Assembly: GCF_001723055.1 (NCBI RefSeq)
Contig: NZ_MDCR01000065.1
Span: 1-61,240, forward strand
Source: Streptomyces niveus
GTDB taxonomy: Bacteria > Actinomycetota > Actinomycetes > Streptomycetales > Streptomycetaceae
Direction: 5' to 3'
Length of the DNA stretch: 61,240 nucleotides
The translations under genes were made by a program, and so were the position numbers. Positions 25,155 through 33,509 of this stretch are shown here, piece by piece (the stretch's first letter is position 1; each line of letters opens with the position of its first letter). Under the pieces are notes generated by a model that searched no databases, was not told the DNA's origin, and saw nothing but the letters and a program-made list of their open reading frames with translations.

Positions 25155-26276
25155 ATGAAAGTCATCAGCATCGTCGGTGCCCGTCCACAGCTGGTCAAAC
25201 TCGCGCCCATCGCCGCGGCGTTCGCGCGGACCGAGCACCAGCACGTCATCGTCCACACCGGACAGCACTACGACGCCGACCTCTCGGACGTCTTCTTCTC
25301 CGGCCTCGGGATACCCGACCCCGACGTCCACCTGGGCGTCGGGTCCGGCAGCCACGGTGCCCAGACCGGGGCCGTGCTCTCCGCCCTCGACCCGGTCCTG
25401 GAAGCCGAACAGCCCGACTGGGTACTGGTCTACGGCGACACCAACTCCACGATCGCCGGCGCGCTCTCCGCGGTGAAGCAGCACCTGAAGGTCGCCCATC
25501 TGGAGGCGGGCCTGCGGTCGTTCAACCGCCGGATGCCCGAGGAGCACAACCGCGTCCTCACCGACCACTGCGCCGATCTGCTGCTGGCCCCCACCGCCGA
25601 GGCCATGCGCCATCTCGCCAACGAGGGCCTCGCCGAGCGCTCGCGGCTGGCCGGCGACGTGATGGTCGACATCTGCCTGCGGATCCGCGACGCCGTGCTC
25701 GCCGGTGAGCACCCGGCCCCGGCGCTGCCGGAGGGCATCGATCCCGGCGCGCCGTTCCTGCTCGCCACCCTGCACCGCCCGGACAACACCGACGACCCCG
25801 ACAGGCTCGCCGCGATCATCAAGGCGCTGGGTGAACTGCCGTTGCCCGTCGCGCTGTTGGCGCATCCCCGGCTGGTCGCCAAGGCGCAGCTGCACGGCAT
25901 CGAGCTGAACCAGGGTTCGGTACGCGTGGGCCGGCCGCTGCCGTACGCGGGTCTCGTCGCCGGCGTCCTCGCCTCGGCCGGTGTGGTCACCGACTCGGGC
26001 GGCCTCCAGAAGGAGGCGTACCTCCTGGACCGGGTCTGCACCACGATCCGCCCCGAGACGGAGTGGGTCGAGACCCTGGAGGACGGCTGGAACCACCTGG
26101 TCCCGGACCCGCACGAGCTGTCCCCGGAGAAGTGGGCGGAGCTGGCCGTACGGTCGGCCCCGACGGCCCCGCACGGCGCCCCGTACGGCGAGGGAACGGC
26201 CGCGCGCCGCGTCGTCGAGCTCATGGAACAGGCCACTGAGCCGACGGCCATTCCTGCCCAGGCCGCGCACGTCTGA
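25155..26276 (+). CDS. UDP-N-acetylglucosamine 2-epimerase family enzyme (WbpI-like)
   Basis: Predicted C2 epimerase converting a UDP-gluco sugar to the manno form. It starts MKVISIVGARPQLVKLAPIA. It then has VHTGQHYDADLSDVFFSGLG, GSGSHGAQTG, VYGDTNSTIAGA, HLEAGLRSFNRRMPEEHNR and VTDSGGLQKEAY, with the acid and histidine residues of the family. These motifs resemble WbpI/WlbD, which epimerises UDP-GlcNAc3NAcA, at least as closely as WecB. 373 residues is normal. It shares a bidirectional terminator with the converging minus-strand operon. Confidence 0.92.
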   Translation: MKVISIVGARPQLVKLAPIAAAFARTEHQHVIVHTGQHYDADLSDVFFSGLGIPDPDVHLGVGSGSHGAQTGAVLSALDPVLEAEQPDWVLVYGDTNSTIAGALSAVKQHLKVAHLEAGLRSFNRRMPEEHNRVLTDHCADLLLAPTAEAMRHLANEGLAERSRLAGDVMVDICLRIRDAVLAGEHPAPALPEGIDPGAPFLLATLHRPDNTDDPDRLAAIIKALGELPLPVALLAHPRLVAKAQLHGIELNQGSVRVGRPLPYAGLVAGVLASAGVVTDSGGLQKEAYLLDRVCTTIRPETEWVETLEDGWNHLVPDPHELSPEKWAELAVRSAPTAPHGAPYGEGTAARRVVELMEQATEPTAIPAQAAHV

Positions 26277-26285
26277 CGAGTCGTT

Positions 26286-26332
26286 GTACGAGTGAGGGCC
26301 CACCCGCGGCGCGGGTGGGCTTTCACTCGTAC
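26286..26332. terminator. bidirectional terminator between converging glycopolymer operons
   Basis: Two 22-nt arms (26286-26307 and 26311-26332) pair except for two adjacent mismatches, around a 3-nt loop. The core is GCCCACCCGC/GCGGGTGGGC. It lies 10 bp after the epimerase stop and 14 bp after the glycosyltransferase stop, and can serve both strands. Confidence 0.85.
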
Positions 26333-26345
26333 AGCATCGGCAGCG

Positions 26346-27899
26346 TCAGCCGAGATGCTTCAACAGCCGCTCGTACAGCGCCACATACTTCTCCGCCTGC
26401 GCTTCCCAGCTCCACTCGTCGAGCATGCCGGGCAGCTCGTACGGCGCGGTGTAGCGGTCCCGGTCGCTCAGCACCGCCCCCACCGCCCGCGCCAGGTCCT
26501 TGCCGTCCTCGGACCGGAAGACCTCGCCGTTGCCGACGCGGTTCACCTCGTCCGCCATGGCCTTCACGTCGCTGACCACGACGGGCAGCCGCGCCTGCAT
26601 GAACTCGAAGAACTTGGTGCTCAGGGCGACTTCGTGGTTCACCGGCCCCTTGCGCAGCGGATGGATGCCCACGTCCGCCGTCGACAGGAACCGCACGAGC
26701 ACGTCGTACGGCACGTACGGCATGAAGTGCACCCGGTCCGTCGCGCCGATGCTCTCCGCGAGTTCGCGCAGCGAGCGTACGTACTCGCCCTCCAGGTTGT
26801 TGATCATGAAGGCGGCGTGCACGTCGTCCGTGTACGCCAGAGACTCCACGATCGTGTGCAGACAGCGCTGCGGCGCCGCCCCGCCGCAGTACACGGCCAG
26901 CGGTGTGCCGGGCCCGAGCCCGCACGCCTCGCGTACGTCCCTGGCGCCGCCCTCCGTGGTCCAGTCCGAGGACGTCTCCTCGCCGGGCACCAGCTTCGGC
27001 GGCGCGTTGAGCGTGACGACCGGCAGCTCCTTGAGACCGTGCGAGGTCTGGAGCATCTCCGCCAGCGCCGGCGACACGGTGACCACCGCGTCGACGTAGG
27101 GGATGTGCTCGCGCTCGTAGGCGACCTGCGAGGCGAGCCACTTCTTCGACGGGTTGGCCTGCGCGAGTCCGGGCACGAACTCGTGCGCGTCGTACACGAC
27201 CCGTACGTCACGGCCCGCCGCACGGGCCCGTACGCCGGCACGCGCCGCGACACCGATCATGCGGTAGTCGTGGGCGTGTATCAGATCGGGCTGCAGCTCC
27301 TCGATCTTGTCGCGGTAGCTCAACTCGTAGCGCAGCGGCAGCGGATCGAGCCGCCGCCAGGCCCTGTCCCCCATCGTGGCGCCCCAGAAGGCCATCTCCA
27401 GACCTTCGAGCGTGCCGTTCTTGTCGCCCCAGGCAGCGGCGGCGGCCTTCGTCTGACGGGTCCTGGCCCGGATGGTGGTGCGCCGGACCTTGCCCGCCAA
27501 CCGAGCGGCGATGAGCGGCAGTTGCTTGCTGCTGGACGGCTGCGCGATTCCGGTGCGGGCCGCGGCGCCCGCGCCCCGCACCTCCAGCTCGGCCCAGTCG
27601 ACCTTGATACGGCGGTTCTTGAGCACCGCCTTGTCCTGGCTGTCGTACGCCAGCGGGTAGCGGACGCCCGTCACCCGGCGGCGCAGCGACTTGCGCGGCG
27701 GCAGCCGGCGCAGCGTCAGCCGGTGGATCTGGGCCTCACCGAGCTGGTAGGTGTCGGGACCGGTCGCCGGCGCGCGGCCTATGAGATGGACCTCCCACCC
27801 CGCGTCCGCCATCGACCGGGCGTGCTTCTGGACCCGTGAGTCGCCGTCGATGGTGTTGTCGACGAGCATCACGACTCGTCCGGGGCGACGCTCTGGCAT
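26346..27899 (-). CDS. GT4 glycosyltransferase, paralogue of the gene at 30838
   Basis: Predicted glycosyltransferase of the glycopolymer locus, 517 residues. It begins GRVVMLVDNTIDGDSRVQK and AGWEVHLIGR. A long basic insert of about 150 residues follows, then LIHAHDYRMIGVAARAGVRA, VYDAHEFVPG, and the GT-B C-terminal half (AVYCGGAAPQRCLHTIVE, STKFFEFMQARLPVVVSDV). It shares architecture and many motifs with the protein at 30838. I chose the ATG at 27899, with AGAGGAA upstream and 24 bp after the dehydrogenase gene. It is last in the minus-strand operon. Confidence 0.85.
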   Translation of the reverse strand: MPERRPGRVVMLVDNTIDGDSRVQKHARSMADAGWEVHLIGRAPATGPDTYQLGEAQIHRLTLRRLPPRKSLRRRVTGVRYPLAYDSQDKAVLKNRRIKVDWAELEVRGAGAAARTGIAQPSSSKQLPLIAARLAGKVRRTTIRARTRQTKAAAAAWGDKNGTLEGLEMAFWGATMGDRAWRRLDPLPLRYELSYRDKIEELQPDLIHAHDYRMIGVAARAGVRARAAGRDVRVVYDAHEFVPGLAQANPSKKWLASQVAYEREHIPYVDAVVTVSPALAEMLQTSHGLKELPVVTLNAPPKLVPGEETSSDWTTEGGARDVREACGLGPGTPLAVYCGGAAPQRCLHTIVESLAYTDDVHAAFMINNLEGEYVRSLRELAESIGATDRVHFMPYVPYDVLVRFLSTADVGIHPLRKGPVNHEVALSTKFFEFMQARLPVVVSDVKAMADEVNRVGNGEVFRSEDGKDLARAVGAVLSDRDRYTAPYELPGMLDEWSWEAQAEKYVALYERLLKHLG

Positions 27900-27923
27900 G
27901 TCTCTCGTTCCTCTGCTCACCGC

Positions 27924-29207
27924 TCAGCCGCCGATGACGACGCGGCGTACGCCGCGCCAGGCGTCCGGGTCGGTGGTACGGCGGCCGTCGACGAGCACCG
28001 TGACGTCGGGCAGGTCGGCCGGCTTCAGGTCGCGGTACTCGGCGTGGTCCGCCTGGAGCACGGCGGCCGTCACCTGCTGGCCCTCGTGCGGCGGCAGGCC
28101 GTGCGCGGTCAGTTCCTCGGCCGTGTACATCGGGTCGGAGACGTACGGCACGGCGCCGCGCGCCCGCAGCGCCTCGACGGTCGGGAAGACGCCGGAGAAC
28201 GCCGTCTCCTTGACGCCGCCGCGGTAGGCCGCGCCGAGCACGAGCACGCCCACGCCGGTCAGGTCGCCGTAGGCGGCGGCCAGCAGGTCCACCGCGTACT
28301 CGGGCATGGCCGCGTTCGCCTCACGCGCCGAGCGCACGACGGTGGCCGCCGGGTCGTTCCACAGATACATCCGCGGGTAGATCGGGATGCAGTGGCCGCC
28401 GACGGCGATGCCGGGCTGGTGGATGTGGCTGTACGGCTGGCTGTTGCAGGCCTCGATGACCTTCTTGATGTCGATGTCGTTCTGGTCGGCGAAGCGCGCG
28501 AACTGGTTGGCCAGGCCGATGTTGACGTCGCGGTACGTGGTCTCGGCGAGCTTCGCCAGCTCGGAGGCCTCGGCGGTGCCGAGGTCCCACACGCCGTTCG
28601 GGCGCGGCAGGTCCTCGCGTACGTCGAAGTCGAGGACGGCCTCGTAGAAGTCGACACCGTGCTTGGCCGACGCCTCGTCGATGCCGCCGACGAGCTTGGG
28701 GTAGCGCCGCAGATCGGCGAACACCCGCCCGGTCAGGACGCGTTCGGGCGAGAAGACGAGGTGGAACTCCTCGCCGGGGGTGAGACCCGAGCCCTCCTGG
28801 AGCATCGGCGCCCAGCGGGTGCGGGTGGTGCCGACGGGCAGGGTGGTCTCGTAGCTGACCAGGGTGCCGGGCTTCAGGCCCTGGGCGATGGCCTTCGTCG
28901 CGGAGTCCATCCAGCCGAAGTCGGGCACGCCTTCGGCGTCCACGAACAGCGGGACGACGACCACGACGGCGTCGGACTGCGCGACGGCGGCGGCGGTGTC
29001 GGTGGTGGCCGTGAGCAGCCCGGCGTCGACGCATCGCTTGAGCTTGACGTCGAGGTCGTGCTCGCCGGGGAAGGGCTCCGTACCGGCGTTGACCAGCTCG
29101 ACGACCTTCTCGTTGACGTCGGCGCCGATGACGCGGTGGCCCTTGGCGGCGAACTGCACGGCGAGCGGCAGACCGATCTTGCCGAGCGCGACTACACAGA
29201 TATTCAT
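27924..29207 (-). CDS. UDP-N-acetyl-hexosamine 6-dehydrogenase (WbpA/WecC type)
   Basis: Oxidises C6 of a UDP-sugar twice with NAD to give the uronic acid. It starts MNICVVALGKIGLPLAVQFA (nucleotide-binding fold). VSYETTLPVGTTR, SPERVLTGRV, KLAETTYRDVNIGLANQFAR and the catalytic-cysteine motif VGGHCIPIYPRMY (Cys near residue 270) follow. The C-terminal UDP-binding domain includes VLGAAYRGGVKETAFSG. The 427 residues match WbpA/WecC. The ATG at 29207 overlaps the upstream TGA as ATGA, so translation is coupled. I read it as the first enzyme of the UDP-diacetamido-mannuronic acid pathway whose other enzymes surround it. Confidence 0.92.
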   Translation of the reverse strand: MNICVVALGKIGLPLAVQFAAKGHRVIGADVNEKVVELVNAGTEPFPGEHDLDVKLKRCVDAGLLTATTDTAAAVAQSDAVVVVVPLFVDAEGVPDFGWMDSATKAIAQGLKPGTLVSYETTLPVGTTRTRWAPMLQEGSGLTPGEEFHLVFSPERVLTGRVFADLRRYPKLVGGIDEASAKHGVDFYEAVLDFDVREDLPRPNGVWDLGTAEASELAKLAETTYRDVNIGLANQFARFADQNDIDIKKVIEACNSQPYSHIHQPGIAVGGHCIPIYPRMYLWNDPAATVVRSAREANAAMPEYAVDLLAAAYGDLTGVGVLVLGAAYRGGVKETAFSGVFPTVEALRARGAVPYVSDPMYTAEELTAHGLPPHEGQQVTAAVLQADHAEYRDLKPADLPDVTVLVDGRRTTDPDAWRGVRRVVIGG

Positions 29208-30841
29208 CGGATTACTTTCCTCTTGAACCGGGGCAGCAGGCTTCGTACCCGCGCGCGGAAGGATGCTGTCGGCTCCCACAGCGGGGCCGTGGTGATCACC
29301 AGTCGCCCCTTGGGATTCACATTGGCCGAGGCCCGGTGGGGGACGGTGTCGCCCCAGCGCCGGGCGAGCGGCATCGGCAGACCGCGGGTACGGACCGGGA
29401 TCTCGTAGGTGGAGCCGGCGACGTCCACGTAGACGCGGACACCGGCCTTGATACGGGCCGCCGCGAGCGGGATCCGGGCGGTCAGGATCGTGCCGCCCCC
29501 ACCGTCGGGCTCCGGTGCGCGGGTGAACTCCCCCACCGGATCCGGGAGTTCGTCACCGGCGGGCAGCCGGCGGGCCGCCGCCTTGTCCGCGCTCTTGGGC
29601 ATCGCGGTCCGGGCCAGCCGGATCACGGCGGAGCCGGTCTGCCCGCTGACACCGATCCGTACGGTGAACACCGCGAAGAGCGTGTCACCGTGCCGTTCCC
29701 AGCCCGCGGAGAGCAGCCGGGTGCCGGCGGCGAGCCGGCCGGGGACCGCTTCCCCCACCAACTCGTAACTGCGGTCGGGCAGTTGACCGGCCGGGTCGCG
29801 CAGACCGGGGTACGTCGCGAAGGCCCGCCCGGCTTCGAGCAGGAACGGCGGCGCGCCGTGCTCGGCCTCGTCGGCGATGGCCTTGCTGAGTTCGGCCACG
29901 GCGCCACGCTGGGCCAGCAGTATCCGTACCCGGCGTTTGACGTCGAGCGAGTCGCGCAGCTCGTCCGTCAGGTACTCGTCGGCGAGTTCGGCGATGCCCT
30001 TGCACAGCTCGCGCTGCGTGACGGGGTCGAGCGGCAGGAAGTCGTCCTGGATGAGCTTGGCCAGCTCCCAGGTGAAGTGACGCTTGAACACGGCGTCGCG
30101 GCGCGGGCCCGCCTCGATCAGACCGGCCGTGTGCCGCATGATGCGGGTGGTGCAGTGCAGCCTGGCCAGATGGTCGGCCCGGTAGGTGATGTTGCTCGCG
30201 TCGCCGCGCTTGACCGCGTAGTAGTACGTGTAGTCGCCGAGGACGGCGATCCGCTCGGCCCGCACGCAGGCCTCGATGGTGAACGGCTGGTCGCTGCCGA
30301 CGGGCAGGTCCTCGGGGAAGCGGAGCTTGTACTTCTCGACCAGCTCACGCCGGAAGAGTTTGGTGTTGGCCAGGGCGAACGGCAGGTCGGAGCCGTACAG
30401 ACTCACGTCGGAGTCGTTCTTCTTGTACATCGCCTGGCGGACGTACCGGCCGTTGGTGCCGACCATCTTGCCGACCACCACGTCCGACCCGTGCTCGTCG
30501 GCGTAGGCGACCATGCGCTCCAGCGCCTCTTCGCCGAGGTAGTCGTCGGAGCCGACGAAGTAGACGAAACGGCCGGTGGCGATCTCCAGGGCGCGGTTGC
30601 TCGGAGCCGCCGGGCCGCCGCTGTTCTCCTGGTGGATGACCCTGACCGTGTCCGGGTACTCCTTCGCGAACCGGTCGAGTTCGGCGCCGCTGTCGTCGGT
30701 CGAGCCGTCGTCGACGGCCACGACCTCGAGCCGCTCCAGGCCGATGGTCTGGTTGACGAGCGAGTTCAGGCACTCGGTCAGATAGGGCATCGTGTTGTAC
30801 ACGGCCACCACGACCGTGACATCGGGAGTGGTCGTCGTCAT
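29204..30841 (-). CDS. GT2 glycosyltransferase with C-terminal beta domain
   Basis: Predicted inverting GT-A glycosyltransferase. DVTVVVAVYNTMPYLTECLN, VDDGSTDDS (residues 43-51) and VYFVGSDDYLGEEALERM give the nucleotide-sugar and metal sites. DLPVGSDQPFTIEACVRAE and the overall plan resemble wall teichoic acid GT2 enzymes such as TarS/TarP/TarQ. The C-terminal ~200 residues (LLSAGWERHGDTLFAVFTVR) look like a beta-sandwich, as in that group; substrate is unknown. 545 residues. The ATG at 30841 overlaps the upstream stop as ATGA, and its own stop overlaps the next start in the same way. Confidence 0.87.
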   Translation of the reverse strand: MTTTTPDVTVVVAVYNTMPYLTECLNSLVNQTIGLERLEVVAVDDGSTDDSGAELDRFAKEYPDTVRVIHQENSGGPAAPSNRALEIATGRFVYFVGSDDYLGEEALERMVAYADEHGSDVVVGKMVGTNGRYVRQAMYKKNDSDVSLYGSDLPFALANTKLFRRELVEKYKLRFPEDLPVGSDQPFTIEACVRAERIAVLGDYTYYYAVKRGDASNITYRADHLARLHCTTRIMRHTAGLIEAGPRRDAVFKRHFTWELAKLIQDDFLPLDPVTQRELCKGIAELADEYLTDELRDSLDVKRRVRILLAQRGAVAELSKAIADEAEHGAPPFLLEAGRAFATYPGLRDPAGQLPDRSYELVGEAVPGRLAAGTRLLSAGWERHGDTLFAVFTVRIGVSGQTGSAVIRLARTAMPKSADKAAARRLPAGDELPDPVGEFTRAPEPDGGGGTILTARIPLAAARIKAGVRVYVDVAGSTYEIPVRTRGLPMPLARRWGDTVPHRASANVNPKGRLVITTAPLWEPTASFRARVRSLLPRFKRKVIR

Positions 30842-32442
30842 CGTCTGACCTCCGGCTTCTTCCGGTCCCCGATGAGCGTCGAGTACAGCCCGTCGAGCAC
30901 TTCGGCCTGCGCCTCCCACGTCCACCCCTCCAGCAGCCCCGGCTTCTCGTACGCCGCCCGGTACGGCTCCGGGTCCGCCAGGACCTGCTTGATCGCGCGG
31001 GCCAGGTCGTCGGTGTCCTCGGCCGTGAAGACCTCGCCCTGCCCCGTGGCGCGGGTGACCTCGGACATCGTCCGCACGTCGCTCACCACCAGCGGCAGCC
31101 GCGCGTGCGAGTACTCGAAGAACTTCGTGATCAGCGCGATCTCGTGGTTCGGCCAGTGGTGGATCGGGATGCACCCCGCGTCCGCCGCCGACAGGAAGCG
31201 CACCACCTGCCGGTGCGGTACGTACGGCACGGTGTGCAGCCGGTCGCCCGCGCCCAGTTCCGCGGCGCGCGCCAGCAGCGTCTCCATGTACGCGGACGTG
31301 GGGTTGGGCACCACGAACGCGATGTGGACGCCGTCGAGCTTCGGCAGCGTCTCGACCAGGTCACCGAGGCCGCGCTGGGGGCCCGGTGAGCCGCTGTAGA
31401 CGATCAGCGGCACGTCGGGGCCCACGCCGCACAGCTCGCGCAGGTCCGGTACGGCCTCCGGCTCGCCGTCGGCGTCCAGCGCGACGCGCGCGTCCGCCTC
31501 CCCCGGCCGGTCCGGCGCGTTCAGCACGACCGTCGGCCGCTCGGTCAGCCCGTGCCGCTCGATCAGCAGGTCGGACAGCCCCTCCGAGACCGTGACGACC
31601 GCGTCGGCGTACGGCGCGTACTCGCTCTCGTGCGCCGTGTTGCCCGGGATCCAGTGGGCGTTGTCCTCCCACGGGCGCACCCCGGGCAGGAACTCGTGCG
31701 CGTCCCAGACCAGTTTCACCGACCGTCCGGCGGCCCTGGCCCGGACCGTGGCCCGCGCGCCGACGCCCAGCATGCGGAAGTCGTTGGCGTGGATGAGATC
31801 CGGCTTCAGTGCGTCGATCTCCGGGCCGTACGTCAACTCGTAGTCCCACAGGGCGGGTTCGAGCCTGCGCCAGGCGCGCCTGCCCTTGACCGCCGTCCAG
31901 GACGCGGTGAACAGCCGGTCCAGCGGACCACGCAGCCGGCGGCCCGCCTGCTGGGCGTCCTTGCTGTGCCGGGACCGGAGCCCGACCCAGCGCTGCACGA
32001 TGTTCGACACGGGACCGGCGACCCGCAGGCGTACGCCCTCGACCTGGCGGAACAGCGGGGTGCCGACGGCCTCCGGCGCCACCTTGAGCGCGGCGCGGCG
32101 CGTCGCGACGTCCGCGCGCCACGCCTTGGCCCACTGCCGCCGGTACGCGGCGAGCGGGCCGGGCGGGTAGGCGAGCGGGCGGCGCAGCAAGGAGCGGTGG
32201 CGTTCGGCGTGGCGCTTGGCGAGCGGCGCCTTCAGCGGCAGCAGCCGTACCTCCGCGTCCCCGAGCATCCAGCTGCGGCCCTTGCCGCTGCGGACCAGCC
32301 CGAGCAGGGTGACGTCCCAGCCGGCCGCGGCGGCCGACTCGGCCGCCTTCTGTACCCGCGAGTCGCCGTCGACCTTGTTGTCGACGAGCATGACGATGCG
32401 CCCCTTGCCGGCCGACCTGCCACCGACACTCTGCGTATCCAT
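30838..32442 (-). CDS. GT4 glycosyltransferase, paralogue of the gene at 26346
   Basis: Predicted glycosyltransferase, 534 residues. GRIVMLVDNKVDGDSRVQKA, a basic middle insert, LIHANDFRMLGVGARATVRA, VWDAHEFLPGV, LIVYSGSPGPQRGLGDLVE and ITKFFEYSHARLPLVVSDV align motif by motif with the protein at 26346. Motif wording differs enough for distinct acceptors or donors. I chose the ATG at 32442 (AAAGGCAG upstream) because the longer frame to 32733 reads as antisense to the oxidoreductase gene. It is 50 bp after that gene and overlaps the GT2 start. Confidence 0.85.
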   Translation of the reverse strand: MDTQSVGGRSAGKGRIVMLVDNKVDGDSRVQKAAESAAAAGWDVTLLGLVRSGKGRSWMLGDAEVRLLPLKAPLAKRHAERHRSLLRRPLAYPPGPLAAYRRQWAKAWRADVATRRAALKVAPEAVGTPLFRQVEGVRLRVAGPVSNIVQRWVGLRSRHSKDAQQAGRRLRGPLDRLFTASWTAVKGRRAWRRLEPALWDYELTYGPEIDALKPDLIHANDFRMLGVGARATVRARAAGRSVKLVWDAHEFLPGVRPWEDNAHWIPGNTAHESEYAPYADAVVTVSEGLSDLLIERHGLTERPTVVLNAPDRPGEADARVALDADGEPEAVPDLRELCGVGPDVPLIVYSGSPGPQRGLGDLVETLPKLDGVHIAFVVPNPTSAYMETLLARAAELGAGDRLHTVPYVPHRQVVRFLSAADAGCIPIHHWPNHEIALITKFFEYSHARLPLVVSDVRTMSEVTRATGQGEVFTAEDTDDLARAIKQVLADPEPYRAAYEKPGLLEGWTWEAQAEVLDGLYSTLIGDRKKPEVRR

Positions 32443-32492
32443 CAACTGCCTTTCTGAACCGGTCACTTGACGAAGCTGGTGCGGACGGGACC

Positions 32493-33509
32493 TCAGCCGG
32501 GGACGGACTCCGTCGCGAGCTGGACGGTCGTGCTGCTCGCGGCGGACTCCAGCAGGGACGCCGCCACCTCGACCGTGCGAAGGCCCTGCCGCAGCGTGCA
32601 GATGTCGTGCGACTCGCCGAGTACGGCGTCGCGGAACAGCTCGTGCTCCACCAGCAGCGGCTCGCGCTTGGGGATGGCGTAGCGGATCATGTCGCCCTCG
32701 GCCACACCGCGGAACGCGCGTAGCGCCTCCCACTCGGTCGTCACCGCCGCGTTGGAGTAGAAGGTCAGGTCGGCGGTGAGCGTGTCGGCGATGAAGCAGC
32801 CGCGCTCGCCGGTGACCGAGGTGAAGCGCTCCTTGAGCGGGCTCAGCCAGTTGACCAGGTGGTTGACCATCGTGCCGTCGGAGAGCCGGCCCACGGCGGA
32901 GACCATGTCCTCGTGCGGCCGGCCGCTCTTGGACACCGTGTGGGCGGAGATCGAGGTGTACGTCTGGCCGGTCACCCAGCCGGTCAGGTCGATGTCGTGG
33001 GTGGCGAGGTCCTTGACCACGCCGACATCGGCGATGCGGTGCGGGAACGGTCCCTGACGGCGCGTCACCACCTGGTACACGTCGCCGAGTTCACCGGCTT
33101 CCAGCCGGGCGCGCAGGCTGCGCAGCGCCGGGTTGCAGCGCTCGATGTGGCCGACGCCGGCGACGAGGTTCCGCGATTCGAAGGCCTCGACGAGGCGGCG
33201 GGCGCCCTCGACGGTGTCGGCCAGCGGCTTCTCGATGAGCGCGCCGACCCCGGCCTCGGCGAGCTGGAGGCCGACCTCCTCGTGCAGGGCGGTCGGGCAG
33301 GCGACAACGGCGTAGTCGATGCCGCGTGCCAGCAGTTCCTCGACGGTGTCGAGGACGGGCGCGCCCTGCGCCAGTCCGTTCTTGTCGCCGAGCGGGTCGA
33401 CGACCCCGACGAGCGTGACGCCGTCGAGGCCGGCCAGTACGCGGGCGTGGTGACGCCCCATCGAGCCCAGGCCGATCAGACCGGCGCGCAGTCCCGCGGT
33501 GGTGGTCAC
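32493..33509 (-). CDS. Gfo/Idh/MocA-family oxidoreductase (WbpB/WlbA-like)
   Basis: Predicted NAD-dependent sugar dehydrogenase, 338 residues. AGLIGLGSMGRHHARVLAG is the Rossmann nucleotide loop, IEKPLADT (Lys near 94) the family catalytic lysine, and VGVVKDLATHDIDLTGW the substrate-side motif. In the WbpB/WlbA reaction the enzyme oxidises C3 of UDP-GlcNAcA so that the aminotransferase encoded next door can aminate it. The GTG at 33509 overlaps the aminotransferase TGA (GTGA), so the two are translated together, as expected for a coupled oxidation/transamination pair. Confidence 0.88.
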   Translation of the reverse strand: MTTTAGLRAGLIGLGSMGRHHARVLAGLDGVTLVGVVDPLGDKNGLAQGAPVLDTVEELLARGIDYAVVACPTALHEEVGLQLAEAGVGALIEKPLADTVEGARRLVEAFESRNLVAGVGHIERCNPALRSLRARLEAGELGDVYQVVTRRQGPFPHRIADVGVVKDLATHDIDLTGWVTGQTYTSISAHTVSKSGRPHEDMVSAVGRLSDGTMVNHLVNWLSPLKERFTSVTGERGCFIADTLTADLTFYSNAAVTTEWEALRAFRGVAEGDMIRYAIPKREPLLVEHELFRDAVLGESHDICTLRQGLRTVEVAASLLESAASSTTVQLATESVPG

